Assembly (NCBI GenBank): GCA_902764415.1
Contig: CACWVU010000018.1
Coordinates: 1-64,000, forward strand
Direction: 5' to 3'
Length of the DNA: 64,000 nucleotides
Source of the DNA: an uncultured bacterium
Lineage (GTDB): Bacteria > Verrucomicrobiota > Kiritimatiellia > RFP12 > UBA1067
The number at the start of each line of letters is the position of its first letter. The stretch's first letter is position 1. Of this stretch, positions 54,479 to 63,431 are shown piece by piece. The notes below the pieces were generated by a model. It made no database searches, was not told the origin of the DNA, and saw only the letters and a program-made list of their open reading frames with translations. Made by a program: the position numbers and the translations under genes.

Positions 54479-54487
54479 TGGTATAAT
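54479..54487 (+). promoter_or_regulatory. Extended -10 promoter of the pseudouridine synthase gene
   Basis: TGGTATAAT with TATAAT at 54482-54487 ends nine bases before the ATG at 54497. The predicted mRNA is leaderless or nearly so. Confidence 0.75.
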
Positions 54488-54496
54488 ACGCGGTAT

Positions 54497-55240
54497 ATGG
54501 AAGAAAGGCTGCAGAACATAATCGCGCGGGCCGGCGTCGCTTCGCGGCGCGGCGCGGCGGAGCTGGTGGAGTCGGGCGCGGTGACGGTCGACGGCGTGGT
54601 CGTGCGCGAGCCGGGGATGCGGCCGGCGGAGGGCGCGGTGGTGCGCGTCCACGGCAGGCGCGTCGGCGCGAGGGAGCGGACGCGGACGGTGGCGCTCTAC
54701 AAGCCGGTCGGGGTGGTGTCGACGATGAGCGACCCGAACGGCGAGCGGACGGTGGCGGACCTCGTGCGCGTCCCGGAGCGGCTGGTGCCGGCGGGCCGGC
54801 TCGACCGCGACTCCGAGGGACTGATGGTGATGTCCAACGACGGCGCGCTCGTCAACCGCCTCACCCACCCGCGCTTCGGCCACGAGAAGACCTACATCGT
54901 GAAGGTGGCGGGACGCTGGAGCGAGGAGAAGCTCGCCACGCTGCGCTCGCCGCTGAAGATGGACGACGGCTACGTGATCCGCCCGGTGCCGGTCGAGGTG
55001 GTGGAGATAAGGCGGGACAACACCGCGGTCCTCAAGTTCGTCCTCGGCGAGGGGCGGAAGCGCCAGATCCGCAAGATGTGCTCGCTCGCGCACCTGGTGG
55101 TGCTCTCGCTCAAGCGGGTGGCGATCGGCGGGTATTTTCTGCCGCCGGACATGAAGCCCGGCGAGTGGCGGGACCTCGGTCCCGGAGAACTTGCGCTCTT
55201 GACAAAATCCGGCGGCGGGTGTATCATTCCCCCCAAATAA
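54497..55240 (+). CDS. RsuA/RluB-family rRNA pseudouridine synthase
   Basis: 247 residues. An N-terminal S4 domain (about 1-60, LQNIIARAGVASRRGAAELV) precedes the catalytic domain. The catalytic Asp is in AGRLDRDSEGLMVMSNDG and the RKRQIRKM stretch is conserved. It modifies a uridine in 23S or 16S rRNA; length fits RluB/RluE/RsuA and the exact site cannot be told. The start at 54497 is chosen because the in-frame TTG upstream lies within the promoter. The topA promoter is inside its last codons. Confidence 0.9.
   Translation: MEERLQNIIARAGVASRRGAAELVESGAVTVDGVVVREPGMRPAEGAVVRVHGRRVGARERTRTVALYKPVGVVSTMSDPNGERTVADLVRVPERLVPAGRLDRDSEGLMVMSNDGALVNRLTHPRFGHEKTYIVKVAGRWSEEKLATLRSPLKMDDGYVIRPVPVEVVEIRRDNTAVLKFVLGEGRKRQIRKMCSLAHLVVLSLKRVAIGGYFLPPDMKPGEWRDLGPGELALLTKSGGGCIIPPK
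55199..55227 (+). promoter_or_regulatory. Canonical sigma-70 promoter of topA
   Basis: TTGACA at 55199-55204, a 17-base spacer and TATCAT at 55222-55227. It lies within the end of the pseudouridine synthase gene. It is the best classical -35/-10 pair in the window. Confidence 0.75.
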
Positions 55241-55270
55241 AAGGAACGCGGGAGAGCCCGCAGGAGAAAA

Positions 55271-57817
55271 ATGTCGAAGAAACTGCTGATAGTAGAGTCG
55301 CCGGCGAAGGCGAAGACGATAGGAAAGTACCTTGGCGACGGGTTCGTGGTCAAGAGCTCGGTGGGCCACATCCGCGACCTGCCGAAGGAGAACGGCGCGA
55401 TCAAGATCGAGGAGCGAGGCCCCGGCAAGTGGACCTTCGAGCCGCGGTACGTGGTCTCGGAAGGCAAGGAGAAGGTGGTGTCCGAGCTCAAGGCGGCCAC
55501 GAAGAAGGCCGACGAGATCTACCTCGCGAGCGATCCCGACCGCGAGGGGGAGGCGATCGCCTGGCACCTGCGCGAGGTGCTCTCGCCCGTCGCCGAGGGA
55601 AAGCCGTTCCTCCGCGTCACCTACAACGAGATCACCAAGAGCGCGGTGAAGAAGGCGGTGGAGTCCCCGCGCGACATCGACATGCCGCTCGTGGACGCGC
55701 AGCAGGCGCGGCGCATCCTCGACCGGCTCGTCGGCTACCGGATCTCGCCGCTCTTGTGGAAGAACATCAACTGCCCCAACAACCGCACGCTCTCGGCGGG
55801 CCGGGTGCAGTCGGTGGCGTTGAGGCTGCTGGTGGAGCGCCAGCGCGAGATCGACGCGTTCAAGCCGGAGACGTACTTCCTGATGGGCGTGGAGGCGAAG
55901 AAGGACGGCGACGTGAAGACCTTCGCGGCGCGGCTTGCGCGGCTCGACGGCGAGAAGCCGGAAGTGCGCGACCGCGACATGGCCAACCGCGTCCTGCTCG
56001 ACCTCGCAGGGGCGGCGCTCTCGGTGGAGGACGTCAAGTGCCAGCCGCGCGCGCGCCACGCGCTGCCGCCGTTCACCACCTCGACCCTGCAGCAGGCGGC
56101 CTCGAGCGTGCTCGGCTACTCGCCGGGCAAGACGATGAAGATCGCCCAGGCGCTCTACGAGCACGGCCTCATCACCTACATGCGATCCGACTCGGTGAAC
56201 GTCTCCGAGCAGGCGCGCGCCGCGGCGAAGGAGTTCATCGTCTCGAACTACGGCGCGGAGTACTACCCCGAGAAGCCGAACTTCTACGCCGCGAAGGCGA
56301 AGGGCGGCGTCGAGGCGCAGGAGGCGCACGAGGCGATCAGGCCGACCGACGTCTCGCGGACCCCGCAGGCGTCCGGGCTCGAGGCCCAGGACCTGAAGCT
56401 CTACGACCTCGTGTGGCGGCGGTTCGTGGCCTCCCAGATGGCCGACGCGCGCACCACGGTGCGCTCGATCGCGCTCAAGGCGGTCAAGCCCGCGCTCGCC
56501 CACTCATACCTCTTCACCGCCACGGCGACGGTGGTGGAGTTCGAGGGCTTCCTCAAGGTCACCAAGCTCTCGCTGAAGAAGAAGACGAAGGACGGCGAGG
56601 ACGACGATGACAGCGACGAGGTGGCGTACCTCCCCGACGTGAAGGCCGGCGACCCGCTGCAGGCTGTGCGCTGGCTCTCGGAGGAGAAGCAGACCAAGGG
56701 CCCGGCGCACTACTCCGAGGCGAGCCTCATCAAGGCGCTGGAGGAGAACGGCGTGGGGCGTCCGTCCACCTACGCGGCGACGATCGAGACCCTGAAGCTG
56801 CGCGAGTACGCGAAGACCGAGAAGCGCAAGCTGGTGCCGCTCGAGCGCGGCAAGCTGGTGTGCGACTGGCTGGTGAAGAAGATGGACGACCTCTTCTCCG
56901 TGGGCTACACCGCCAAGATGGAGGCGGAGCTCGACCAGGTGGAGGAGAAGGGCGTTGCGATGGACGACATGCTCAGCGGCTTCTACGCGCGGCTCCTGAA
57001 GGAGATCAGCGACGCCTCGGAGCCGCCGCCGGACCGCGCCAAGTTCGACGCCGTCTTCGCGCTGCTCGCGCAGGTGAAGGAGTGGAAGCCGGCGAAGAAG
57101 GTGGGCAAGCGCGTCTACGACGACCGCGCCTTCGTGGAGAGCGTGAAGGCCCAGGCGGAGGAGGGCACCCGGCCGCTCTCGATGCGCCAGCTGCAGTCGC
57201 TCGTACGCGTCGCCGCGTGGTACCACGACCAGATCCCGGACTGCGAGGCACGCCTCGCCGCCGCGTCGCTGGCGCCGCAGAAGATCATGCAGTCCTTCGC
57301 CGACCAGGACCTGGTGAAGTACTGCTTCGAGAAGATGGACTGCATCCCCGAGCTGAAGAGCAACCGCTTCCTCATCTCGGTGCGCGAGCAGGCCATACAC
57401 GGCCGCGGCCTCACCCAGCGCCAGCTCTGGGTGGTCGCGCGCGCGATCCTCGAGAAGGTCTCCGGCCGGCCCGACGAGGCTGAGATCCGCGCACGGCTCT
57501 CGGACTTCGCCGACGCTGCGGTGTCGTCGCCAGCCGACGGCATCGCCGGCGAGCTGCTCCAGATGCTCAAGTCGGTCAAGGTGTTCCGCGCGCCCACCCG
57601 CTTCGGCAAGCGGGTCTACGACGACAAGTCCTTCTACAAGTCGCTTACCGAGCAGTACGCTCGCCGCCAAGTGCTCTCGGACCGCCAGGTCTCGGCGCTC
57701 AAGCGGATCGTCAGGGCCTACCGCGAGCAGATCCCGGACTACGAGGCGAAGAAGGATGCGCTGGGGCTGGAGTCGACGGGCAAGGAGGACAAGGGGGGTG
57801 GCGACGGCGCCGAATAG
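55271..57817 (+). CDS. topA: DNA topoisomerase I with atypical C-terminal repeats
   Basis: 848 residues. The TOPRIM domain starts KKLLIVESPAKAKTIGKYLG and holds ASDPDREGEAIAW. The active-site tyrosine is in GLITYMRSDSVNVSE, and EAHEAIRPT is conserved. Topoisomerase I relaxes negative supercoils. The usual C-terminal Cys4 zinc ribbons are missing. Instead there are repeated helical segments: KVGKRVYDDRAF near residue 613, a weaker copy near 700, and RFGKRVYDDKSF near 778, each ending with an (IPDCE/IPDYE)-like tail. The ribosome binding site is AGGAG at 55262-55266. A Xer recombinase gene overlaps the end. Confidence 0.93.
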   Translation: MSKKLLIVESPAKAKTIGKYLGDGFVVKSSVGHIRDLPKENGAIKIEERGPGKWTFEPRYVVSEGKEKVVSELKAATKKADEIYLASDPDREGEAIAWHLREVLSPVAEGKPFLRVTYNEITKSAVKKAVESPRDIDMPLVDAQQARRILDRLVGYRISPLLWKNINCPNNRTLSAGRVQSVALRLLVERQREIDAFKPETYFLMGVEAKKDGDVKTFAARLARLDGEKPEVRDRDMANRVLLDLAGAALSVEDVKCQPRARHALPPFTTSTLQQAASSVLGYSPGKTMKIAQALYEHGLITYMRSDSVNVSEQARAAAKEFIVSNYGAEYYPEKPNFYAAKAKGGVEAQEAHEAIRPTDVSRTPQASGLEAQDLKLYDLVWRRFVASQMADARTTVRSIALKAVKPALAHSYLFTATATVVEFEGFLKVTKLSLKKKTKDGEDDDDSDEVAYLPDVKAGDPLQAVRWLSEEKQTKGPAHYSEASLIKALEENGVGRPSTYAATIETLKLREYAKTEKRKLVPLERGKLVCDWLVKKMDDLFSVGYTAKMEAELDQVEEKGVAMDDMLSGFYARLLKEISDASEPPPDRAKFDAVFALLAQVKEWKPAKKVGKRVYDDRAFVESVKAQAEEGTRPLSMRQLQSLVRVAAWYHDQIPDCEARLAAASLAPQKIMQSFADQDLVKYCFEKMDCIPELKSNRFLISVREQAIHGRGLTQRQLWVVARAILEKVSGRPDEAEIRARLSDFADAAVSSPADGIAGELLQMLKSVKVFRAPTRFGKRVYDDKSFYKSLTEQYARRQVLSDRQVSALKRIVRAYREQIPDYEAKKDALGLESTGKEDKGGGDGAE

Positions 57818-58748
57818 GTTCCTCTCCGGCGATCCGCTCGCACAGCGGTTCTCGGAGCACCTCCACGCGGAGCGCAACGCCTCCGCGAACACCCGCGTAG
57901 GCTACATGATGGACCTCGGCCAGCTCGCGACTTCGGCCTGGGGCGAGGCCGCGGAGCCGCCGTTCCCGTGGGCGGAGCTCGGAGAGGCGCGCGCCCGCGC
58001 TTTCCTGCTGGAGCTCTCGAAGTCCGGCGAGGCGGCGTCGTCCGTCCGCCGCAAGCTCGCCGCCGCGCGCACCTTCTACCGCTACCTCCAGGGCGCGGGG
58101 CTGGTGGCCGCGAACCCGTTTTCGTACCTGCGCGGGCCGAAGGCGAGCCATGCCCTGCCGAAGACGCTCTCGCCGTCCGAGGTGGCCAGGTTCCTCGAGC
58201 AGCCGGCGAAGGACCGCGCCGCCGGAATCGTCGGCGAGGAGACGGCGCTCCGCGACGCCGCGCTCTTCGAGGCGCTCTATTCCACCGGCTGCCGCATCGG
58301 CGAGATGACCGGCGCGGACTGGGGCGACGCCGACCTCGAGCGCGGCACGATGGTGGTGACCGGAAAGGGGTCCAAGGACCGGCTGGTGATCTTGGGCGGA
58401 CCTGCCCGCCAGGCGCTCGGGCGGCTCAAGGATGCGCTTGCCGCCCGCGGCGCGGAGCTCGTCGCGCGCGACGCGCCGATCTTCCTGTCCGCCCGCGGTG
58501 CCCGGCTCTCGCCGCGCGAGGCGCAGCGGACGATGAAGCGCTACCTCGCCGAGGCGGGCCTGCCGACCGACCTGACCCCGCACAAGCTCAGGCACAGCTT
58601 CGCCACGCACCTCCTGGACGGCGGGGCGGACCTTCGGAGCGTCCAGGAGATGCTCGGCCACGCGTCGCTCTCGACGACGCAGATCTACACCCACGTCTCG
58701 GTGGAGCGGCTCAAGGACGCCGTCGCCGCCGCGCATCCGCGTGGATAG
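57798..58748 (+). CDS. XerC/XerD-type tyrosine recombinase
   Basis: About 316 residues from a GTG at 57798 (an alternative start lies 14 codons upstream). The N-terminal SAM-like core-binding domain is followed by the catalytic domain with STGCRIGEM (Arg), TGKGSKDR (Lys), HKLRHSFATHLL (His/Arg) and LGHASLSTTQIYTHV (His and nucleophile Tyr). Such enzymes resolve chromosome dimers at dif. The topA-xer arrangement is also found in other phyla, so this is probably the housekeeping enzyme rather than an integrase. It overlaps topA by 20 bases. Confidence 0.88.
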   Translation: MATAPNRFLSGDPLAQRFSEHLHAERNASANTRVGYMMDLGQLATSAWGEAAEPPFPWAELGEARARAFLLELSKSGEAASSVRRKLAAARTFYRYLQGAGLVAANPFSYLRGPKASHALPKTLSPSEVARFLEQPAKDRAAGIVGEETALRDAALFEALYSTGCRIGEMTGADWGDADLERGTMVVTGKGSKDRLVILGGPARQALGRLKDALAARGAELVARDAPIFLSARGARLSPREAQRTMKRYLAEAGLPTDLTPHKLRHSFATHLLDGGADLRSVQEMLGHASLSTTQIYTHVSVERLKDAVAAAHPRG

Positions 58749-58763
58749 GGGGAACATCCGGCG

Positions 58764-59609
58764 ATGACCACGAAAGGCGAGAACATGGTGCGCGCGGCGC
58801 TTTTGGGCGTTTCGCTCCTCGCGCTCGTCTACGGCTTCAAGGAGCTGATCTTCGTGCACGCGCCGTTCGTGTTCTCCGACCCGCTCGAGGACATGTCCTT
58901 CGGCTGGTACGTGCCGATCTTCTCCGCCTACGTGGTCTGGCGCGAACGCCGTGAGCTCATGGCCTCGCTCGGCGAGCCGAGCCTCGCCGGGCTTGCGGCG
59001 GCGCTCGCCGCGCTCTTCGTTGGCTTCCTCGGCGTCCGCGGGGTGCAGATCCGGTTCGAGATCGTCGCCTTCGCCGCGCTGCTCGTGGCGGTGCCCTGGG
59101 CGATGTACGGCCGCCGCACCGCCGCGCGGCTTGCGTTCCCCGCGGCGTTCCTGCTCTTCTGCATTCCGCTTGCGACCTTCCTCGACGTCGTGACCGTGCA
59201 CCTCCGGCTCCTGGCCAGCGCCGTCGCCGCGGCGATCCTGGAGGGCGTAGGCGCCGCGGTGGAGCGCGTCGGCACCACGATCACCACCTCCGGCGGCTTC
59301 GCGATCGACGTCGCCGCGCCGTGCGCTGGGCTGCGGTCGATCTTCGCGCTCCTCGCGCTCGCGGCCGGCTACGGCTACTTCGCGCTCGACGGCTGGTGGC
59401 GCCGCGCGGCGCTCTTCGCGCTCGCGGTGCCGATCGCAGTCGTCGGCAACATCGCGCGCGTGCTGATGATCTGCCTCGTCGGCACCTGGTGCTCGCCGTC
59501 CTTCGCGACCGGCTTCTACCACGACTACTCTGGCTACGTCGTCTTCCTCGTCGCCATTGCGATGATGGTAGGCTGCGCCGAGCTGCTGCGCGGAAGGAGG
59601 CGGAAATGA
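58764..59609 (+). CDS. Exosortase
   Basis: 281 residues with about eight membrane segments. The three exosortase catalytic positions are visible: Cys in AAPCAGLRSIFALLA, Arg in GNIARVLMICLVGTW and His in FYHDYSGYVVFL. Exosortases cleave and attach proteins with PEP-CTERM-like tails at the periplasmic face, usually linked to exopolysaccharide loci. No PEP-CTERM target was found in the window. An internal ATG at 58785 is an alternative start. Confidence 0.88.
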   Translation: MTTKGENMVRAALLGVSLLALVYGFKELIFVHAPFVFSDPLEDMSFGWYVPIFSAYVVWRERRELMASLGEPSLAGLAAALAALFVGFLGVRGVQIRFEIVAFAALLVAVPWAMYGRRTAARLAFPAAFLLFCIPLATFLDVVTVHLRLLASAVAAAILEGVGAAVERVGTTITTSGGFAIDVAAPCAGLRSIFALLALAAGYGYFALDGWWRRAALFALAVPIAVVGNIARVLMICLVGTWCSPSFATGFYHDYSGYVVFLVAIAMMVGCAELLRGRRRK

Positions 59610-60202
59610 GCGCCCCGCGCCTGCTCGTACCGTCCCTCGCCGCCGCAGCGGTGGTCGCGACGATGGTCGCGCAGACCTCGCTGCCGCAGCCGGAGGCCGC
59701 AGCGGATCCAGTGGTGCGGCTCGGCGACGTCGCCGGCTGCGTCGCCGAGGACTCCGCCGCGACCGACATCGAGCTCGGCGCGCTGCCGCCCGACACCCGC
59801 ATCCTGCGGCGCGTATACTTCGGGCCCGGCGGCGCGCGGCACGTGGTGACCGCGGTCGTCGGCGGGCGCACCAAGAGCTCGATCCACCGTCCCGAGCTCT
59901 GCCTGCCGGCGCAGGGCTACCTCATGCGCGATCCGCGCGGCGCTGAGTTCGCCGGCGTCCCCTGGCGGATCATGCGGATCGAGCGCGGCGCGGTGGCCGA
60001 GCCGCTGCGTTTCGCCTACACCTTCTTCAACCAGGACGGCCGTCGCACCGCCTCCCACGTCGAGCGCATCCTGACCGACGTCTGGGACCGCTCGGTGCGC
60101 TCGCGGATCGACCGCTGGGTGATGCTGACCGTCAATTCCTCGGGCTGCGGCGAAGACGGCTTCGGCGAGTTCCTGGCCGCGCTGAAAGGAGCGATCGAAT
60201 GA
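59606..60202 (+). CDS. EpsI-like exosortase-associated protein
   Basis: 198 residues with an N-terminal membrane anchor (VPSLAAAAVVATMVA) and an EpsI/DUF3485 domain recognised by SIHRPELCLPAQGY. EpsI domains are found fused to or next to exosortases and help exopolysaccharide production or processing. The ATG overlaps the exosortase stop. The conserved Cys in ELCLPAQG is kept. Confidence 0.85.
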   Translation: MSAPRLLVPSLAAAAVVATMVAQTSLPQPEAAADPVVRLGDVAGCVAEDSAATDIELGALPPDTRILRRVYFGPGGARHVVTAVVGGRTKSSIHRPELCLPAQGYLMRDPRGAEFAGVPWRIMRIERGAVAEPLRFAYTFFNQDGRRTASHVERILTDVWDRSVRSRIDRWVMLTVNSSGCGEDGFGEFLAALKGAIE

Positions 60203-62112
60203 CAGCGAGAATCCTGCCCTACGTAGTGCCGTTCCTCGGAGCTCTGGCCCTGACGCTGGTCCTGACTCCGATCGTGCGCGGGATCAACCGCCGGCTGGGG
60301 ATGGTCGACCGGCCGGGCGGCCGCCGGATCAACCGGACGCCCGTTCCGCGCGGCGGCGGCGTGGCGCTCTTCCTCGGCATCGCCGTCTCCTATTCGCTCT
60401 TTCTCCTCCTCTCCGGCCACCAGCCGCTCGGCCCGGTGCCTACGTACGTGTTCTGGCGGCTCTCGGCGCTTGCCGCGCTGTCGACGGCGATCGGGCTTGC
60501 GGACGACAAGTGGTCGCTTCCGCCGCTCGCGAAGCTCGCCGGGCAGCTGGTGGTGGGACTGCTGGTCTGGCTCTGGGCGGGGCTCGGATTCACCGACCTC
60601 TGGCCGTCCATCCCCGCGCCGGTCGACTGCGTCCTCACCGTCTTCTGGGTGGTCGGGGCGATGAACGCGTTCAACCTGATCGACGGGCTGGACGGGCTCG
60701 CGAGCGGGCTGGCGCTGATCGCGGTGGTCGGCATGGCGGGCGGGCTCTTCTTCGTGCGCTGCACCGCGCAGGTCACGTTCTACGCCGCCGTCGCCGGCGG
60801 ACTCCTCGGCTTCCTTCGCTACAACTACAACCCCGCGAGCGTGTTCCTCGGCGACTCCGGCTCGATGCTGATCGGCTACATAATCGCGGTGCTGCCGCTC
60901 TGCTCGCACGTGCAGAACTCGCTGCTTGTCTCGGTCGGGGTGCCGCTGCTGGCGATGGGAGTGCCGATCTTCGACACCTCGCTCGCCATCCTGCGCCGCG
61001 CGCTGCGGCGGATGCTCCTGCGGAACCCGGTCTCGCGGCTCGCGGCCGGCGTCACCTCGGCGGACTCCGACCACATCCACCACCGCATCCTCCGGGCGAT
61101 GGGGCTGAACCAGCGCAAGGCGGCGTGGACGCTCTACGCGATCGCCATCTTCCTGGTGGCGGTCGGTCTGGTGGCGGCCTCGCTCCGCTCGCGCGCGGCC
61201 GGGCTCTGGCTCGCCGCCTTCGCCGCGGCCACGGTGATCGTCTTCCGCGACATGGCTCGCGTGGAGTTCTTCGACGCCGGAATGCTGCTGAGCCGAGCCG
61301 CCCATGCGCGCGACTCGGCGAGCCGCCGCCGCCGCGCCCGGTTCGCGGTGCCGTTCTACCTCGCCGCCGACATCTGCGTGCTCGTCGTCTCGTTCGCGGT
61401 CCTCAACTACGCGCTCCGGCTGCCGCACACGCTTGCCCACGTCCGCGTGGCGCTGCCGATCAACGTTGCCGCCTCGTTCGCCGCGCTCGTGTTCATGCGC
61501 ACCTACGTCACCGTCTGGTCGCGCGCGATGCCGTCCAACTACGCGCGGCTCTTCCTCGCCTGCGCCGGCGGCTCGCTCGCGGGTTCGGTTACGGTCTACT
61601 ACATCGCTCCCGGGGCCGACGGCGACATGCTCTTCGCCTTCGCGGCCGGCTACGCGCTGCTCACGTTCGTCGGCACGCTCTCCGTCCGCGTGGTGCGCAT
61701 GCTGGCGCGGGACTTCTTCTACGCGCTCGACTGCGGCCGGCTCGTCGCCCGCAAGGACGTCTCGCGGGTGCTCGTCTACGGCTCCGGCCTCCGATACCGC
61801 GCCTTCCGCCGCGAGCTCGTGCGCCGCACCGCCGAGAACAACCGCATCATCGTCGGCATCGTCGACGACGACATCCTCCTGCGCGGGCACTACATCGGCG
61901 GACTCCGGGTCTGGGGCACGCTCGCCCAGGCGCCGGACATTATCAACCGGCTCAACGCCGACTCCTTCGTCGTCGCCTGCGAGCTGAGCGACGAGCGCCT
62001 CAACGTCGTGCGTCGCCTGCTCGCCCCGACCGGCGTCGCCATAACCCGCTTCACTTTCGGCGAAGAGCCGATCCAGCCAATAAGGGAAAAAAGAAAGGAC
62101 AGCGAAAAATGA
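60199..62112 (+). CDS. WecA-type phosphoglycosyltransferase fused to a WbpM/FlaA1-like membrane and nucleotide-binding half
   Basis: 637 residues. Residues about 1-350 are a WecA/MraY-family UDP-sugar:undecaprenyl-phosphate transferase, with GLADDKWSL, NAFNLIDGLDGLASG, FLGDSGSMLIGY and SDHIHHR. Residues about 370-620 have four more membrane segments and a Rossmann-like domain (VLVYGSGLRYRAFRREL, IVGIVDDD) as in the N-terminal half of WbpM-type sugar dehydratases; the catalytic dehydratase half is absent. It probably starts a lipid-linked glycan for the exosortase-linked polysaccharide. The ATG overlaps epsI. Confidence 0.82.
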   Translation: MTARILPYVVPFLGALALTLVLTPIVRGINRRLGMVDRPGGRRINRTPVPRGGGVALFLGIAVSYSLFLLLSGHQPLGPVPTYVFWRLSALAALSTAIGLADDKWSLPPLAKLAGQLVVGLLVWLWAGLGFTDLWPSIPAPVDCVLTVFWVVGAMNAFNLIDGLDGLASGLALIAVVGMAGGLFFVRCTAQVTFYAAVAGGLLGFLRYNYNPASVFLGDSGSMLIGYIIAVLPLCSHVQNSLLVSVGVPLLAMGVPIFDTSLAILRRALRRMLLRNPVSRLAAGVTSADSDHIHHRILRAMGLNQRKAAWTLYAIAIFLVAVGLVAASLRSRAAGLWLAAFAAATVIVFRDMARVEFFDAGMLLSRAAHARDSASRRRRARFAVPFYLAADICVLVVSFAVLNYALRLPHTLAHVRVALPINVAASFAALVFMRTYVTVWSRAMPSNYARLFLACAGGSLAGSVTVYYIAPGADGDMLFAFAAGYALLTFVGTLSVRVVRMLARDFFYALDCGRLVARKDVSRVLVYGSGLRYRAFRRELVRRTAENNRIIVGIVDDDILLRGHYIGGLRVWGTLAQAPDIINRLNADSFVVACELSDERLNVVRRLLAPTGVAITRFTFGEEPIQPIREKRKDSEK

Positions 62113-63269
62113 AGACCACCATCGTCAACGCCCACGTCATCTCTCCCGGAGTCGACCTCGAGAACGCGGTCGTCGTCGTCGAGGACGGGAGGATCAAGTC
62201 CGTCCGGAAGGGCCCCGCGTCCGCGAAGGCGGACAAGAACAACACCGTCGTCGACGTGCGCGGGCAGTACCTGATGCCCGGCTTCATCGACGTCCACACC
62301 CACGGCGCGCTCGGCTACGACTTCTGCGACGCGGACGAGAAGGCCGTCTTCGAGTTCGCCAGGGCGAAGCTCCAGGAGGGCGTGACGACCGTCCTTCCCA
62401 CCACGCTCACCGTATCGCACGGCGAGCTCGTCAAGGCCGCGAAGAACGCCAAGAAGTACGCCGAGGCGGGCATGCCCTACGCGAAGGTGCCGGCCATCCA
62501 CCTCGAGGGTCCGTTCATCAACGTCAAGTGCTGCGGCGCCCAGAACCCGAAGTACGTGCGCAAGCCCGACATCAAGGAGGTCAAGGCGATCGCCAAGGTC
62601 TACCCGGTGAAGCTCATCTCCTACGCGGTCGAGGCCGAAGGCGGCGCCAAGTTCGCCAAGGAGTGCTTCAAGGCCGGCGTGGTGCCGAGCTGCGGGCACA
62701 CCGGCGCCAAGTTCGCCGACCTCAAGCCGGCGTACAGGAACGGCCTCAGGCACATGACCCACTTCTGCAACCAGATGACCCCGCTCCACCACCGCGAGAT
62801 CGGCATGGTCGGCGCCGGGTTCCTGGTCGAGGACCTCAACACCGAGGTCATCTGCGACAAGATCCACCTCTGCCCCGACATGCTCCGGCTCATCTTCACC
62901 CGCCGCAGCCTCGAGCACATCCAGATGATCACCGACTCGCTCCGTTGCTCGCACTGCAAGGACGGCTACGCATTCGAGATGGGCGGGCTCAAGGTGCTGC
63001 TCAAGAACGGCGAGGCGCGCCTCGTCGATCGCGGCAACCTCGCCGGGTCCACGCTCTGGATGGGCATGGGGCTCAAGAACGTCCACGACGTCACCGGCAT
63101 CCCGCTCAAGGACCTCGTCCGCTGCACCTCCTGGAACCAGGCGATCGAGCTCGGCTGGGGCAAGGACCTCGGCAAGGTCGAGAAGGGGTACGTCGCCGAC
63201 CTCGTGGTGATCAACCCGCGGAGCTGGAAGCCGTCGGCCGTCTTCGTTGACGGTATCCAGAAGATTTGA
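62109..63269 (+). CDS. nagA: N-acetylglucosamine-6-phosphate deacetylase
   Basis: 386 residues of the amidohydrolase fold. It has metal-site motif DVHTHGALGYDF, HLEGPFINVKCCGA, the GHTGA segment, THFCNQMTPLHHRE and the ITDSLR segment with the catalytic Asp. NagA yields glucosamine-6-phosphate for amino-sugar recycling or degradation, which may supply or salvage precursors for the adjacent polysaccharide locus. It overlaps the fusion gene upstream. Confidence 0.88.
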   Translation: MKTTIVNAHVISPGVDLENAVVVVEDGRIKSVRKGPASAKADKNNTVVDVRGQYLMPGFIDVHTHGALGYDFCDADEKAVFEFARAKLQEGVTTVLPTTLTVSHGELVKAAKNAKKYAEAGMPYAKVPAIHLEGPFINVKCCGAQNPKYVRKPDIKEVKAIAKVYPVKLISYAVEAEGGAKFAKECFKAGVVPSCGHTGAKFADLKPAYRNGLRHMTHFCNQMTPLHHREIGMVGAGFLVEDLNTEVICDKIHLCPDMLRLIFTRRSLEHIQMITDSLRCSHCKDGYAFEMGGLKVLLKNGEARLVDRGNLAGSTLWMGMGLKNVHDVTGIPLKDLVRCTSWNQAIELGWGKDLGKVEKGYVADLVVINPRSWKPSAVFVDGIQKI

Positions 63270-63275
63270 TATACT
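63267..63275 (+). promoter_or_regulatory. Extended -10 promoter before tRNA-Ser
   Basis: TGATATACT with TATACT at 63270-63275 overlaps the end of nagA and lies 42 bases before the tRNA. A hairpin sits between the two. Confidence 0.55.
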
Positions 63276-63288
63276 ACGCGCAATTCAC

Positions 63289-63310
63289 GGCCCCGAGTCT
63301 CTTCGGGGCC
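63289..63310 (+). terminator. Perfect 8-bp hairpin between nagA and tRNA-Ser
   Basis: GGCCCCGA at 63289-63296 pairs with TCGGGGCC at 63303-63310 around a six-base loop. No T-run follows. It may end the nagA operon or be part of the tRNA precursor leader. Confidence 0.5.
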
Positions 63311-63317
63311 CGGTGCA

Positions 63318-63411
63318 GGAGGGATGGCCGAGTGGCTGAAGGCAACGGTTTGCTAAATCGTCATACGGACTAATCTTCGTATCGGGGGTTCGAATCCCCC
63401 TCCCTCCGCCA
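63318..63411 (+). tRNA. tRNA-Ser (GCT)
   Basis: The acceptor stem GGAGGGA/TCCCTCC has discriminator G and an encoded CCA. The anticodon loop contains TTGCTAA with anticodon GCT. The long variable arm and GGTTCGAATCC T-arm fit serine. It reads AGC/AGU codons. Confidence 0.95.
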
Positions 63412-63431
63412 ATTTTGCAGTTGATATTTGG

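Noticed and set aside
57798-58748. Mobile-element integrase
   Set aside because: Catalytic layout, length and the topA neighbourhood fit a housekeeping XerC/D recombinase; no attachment sites or phage genes are nearby.
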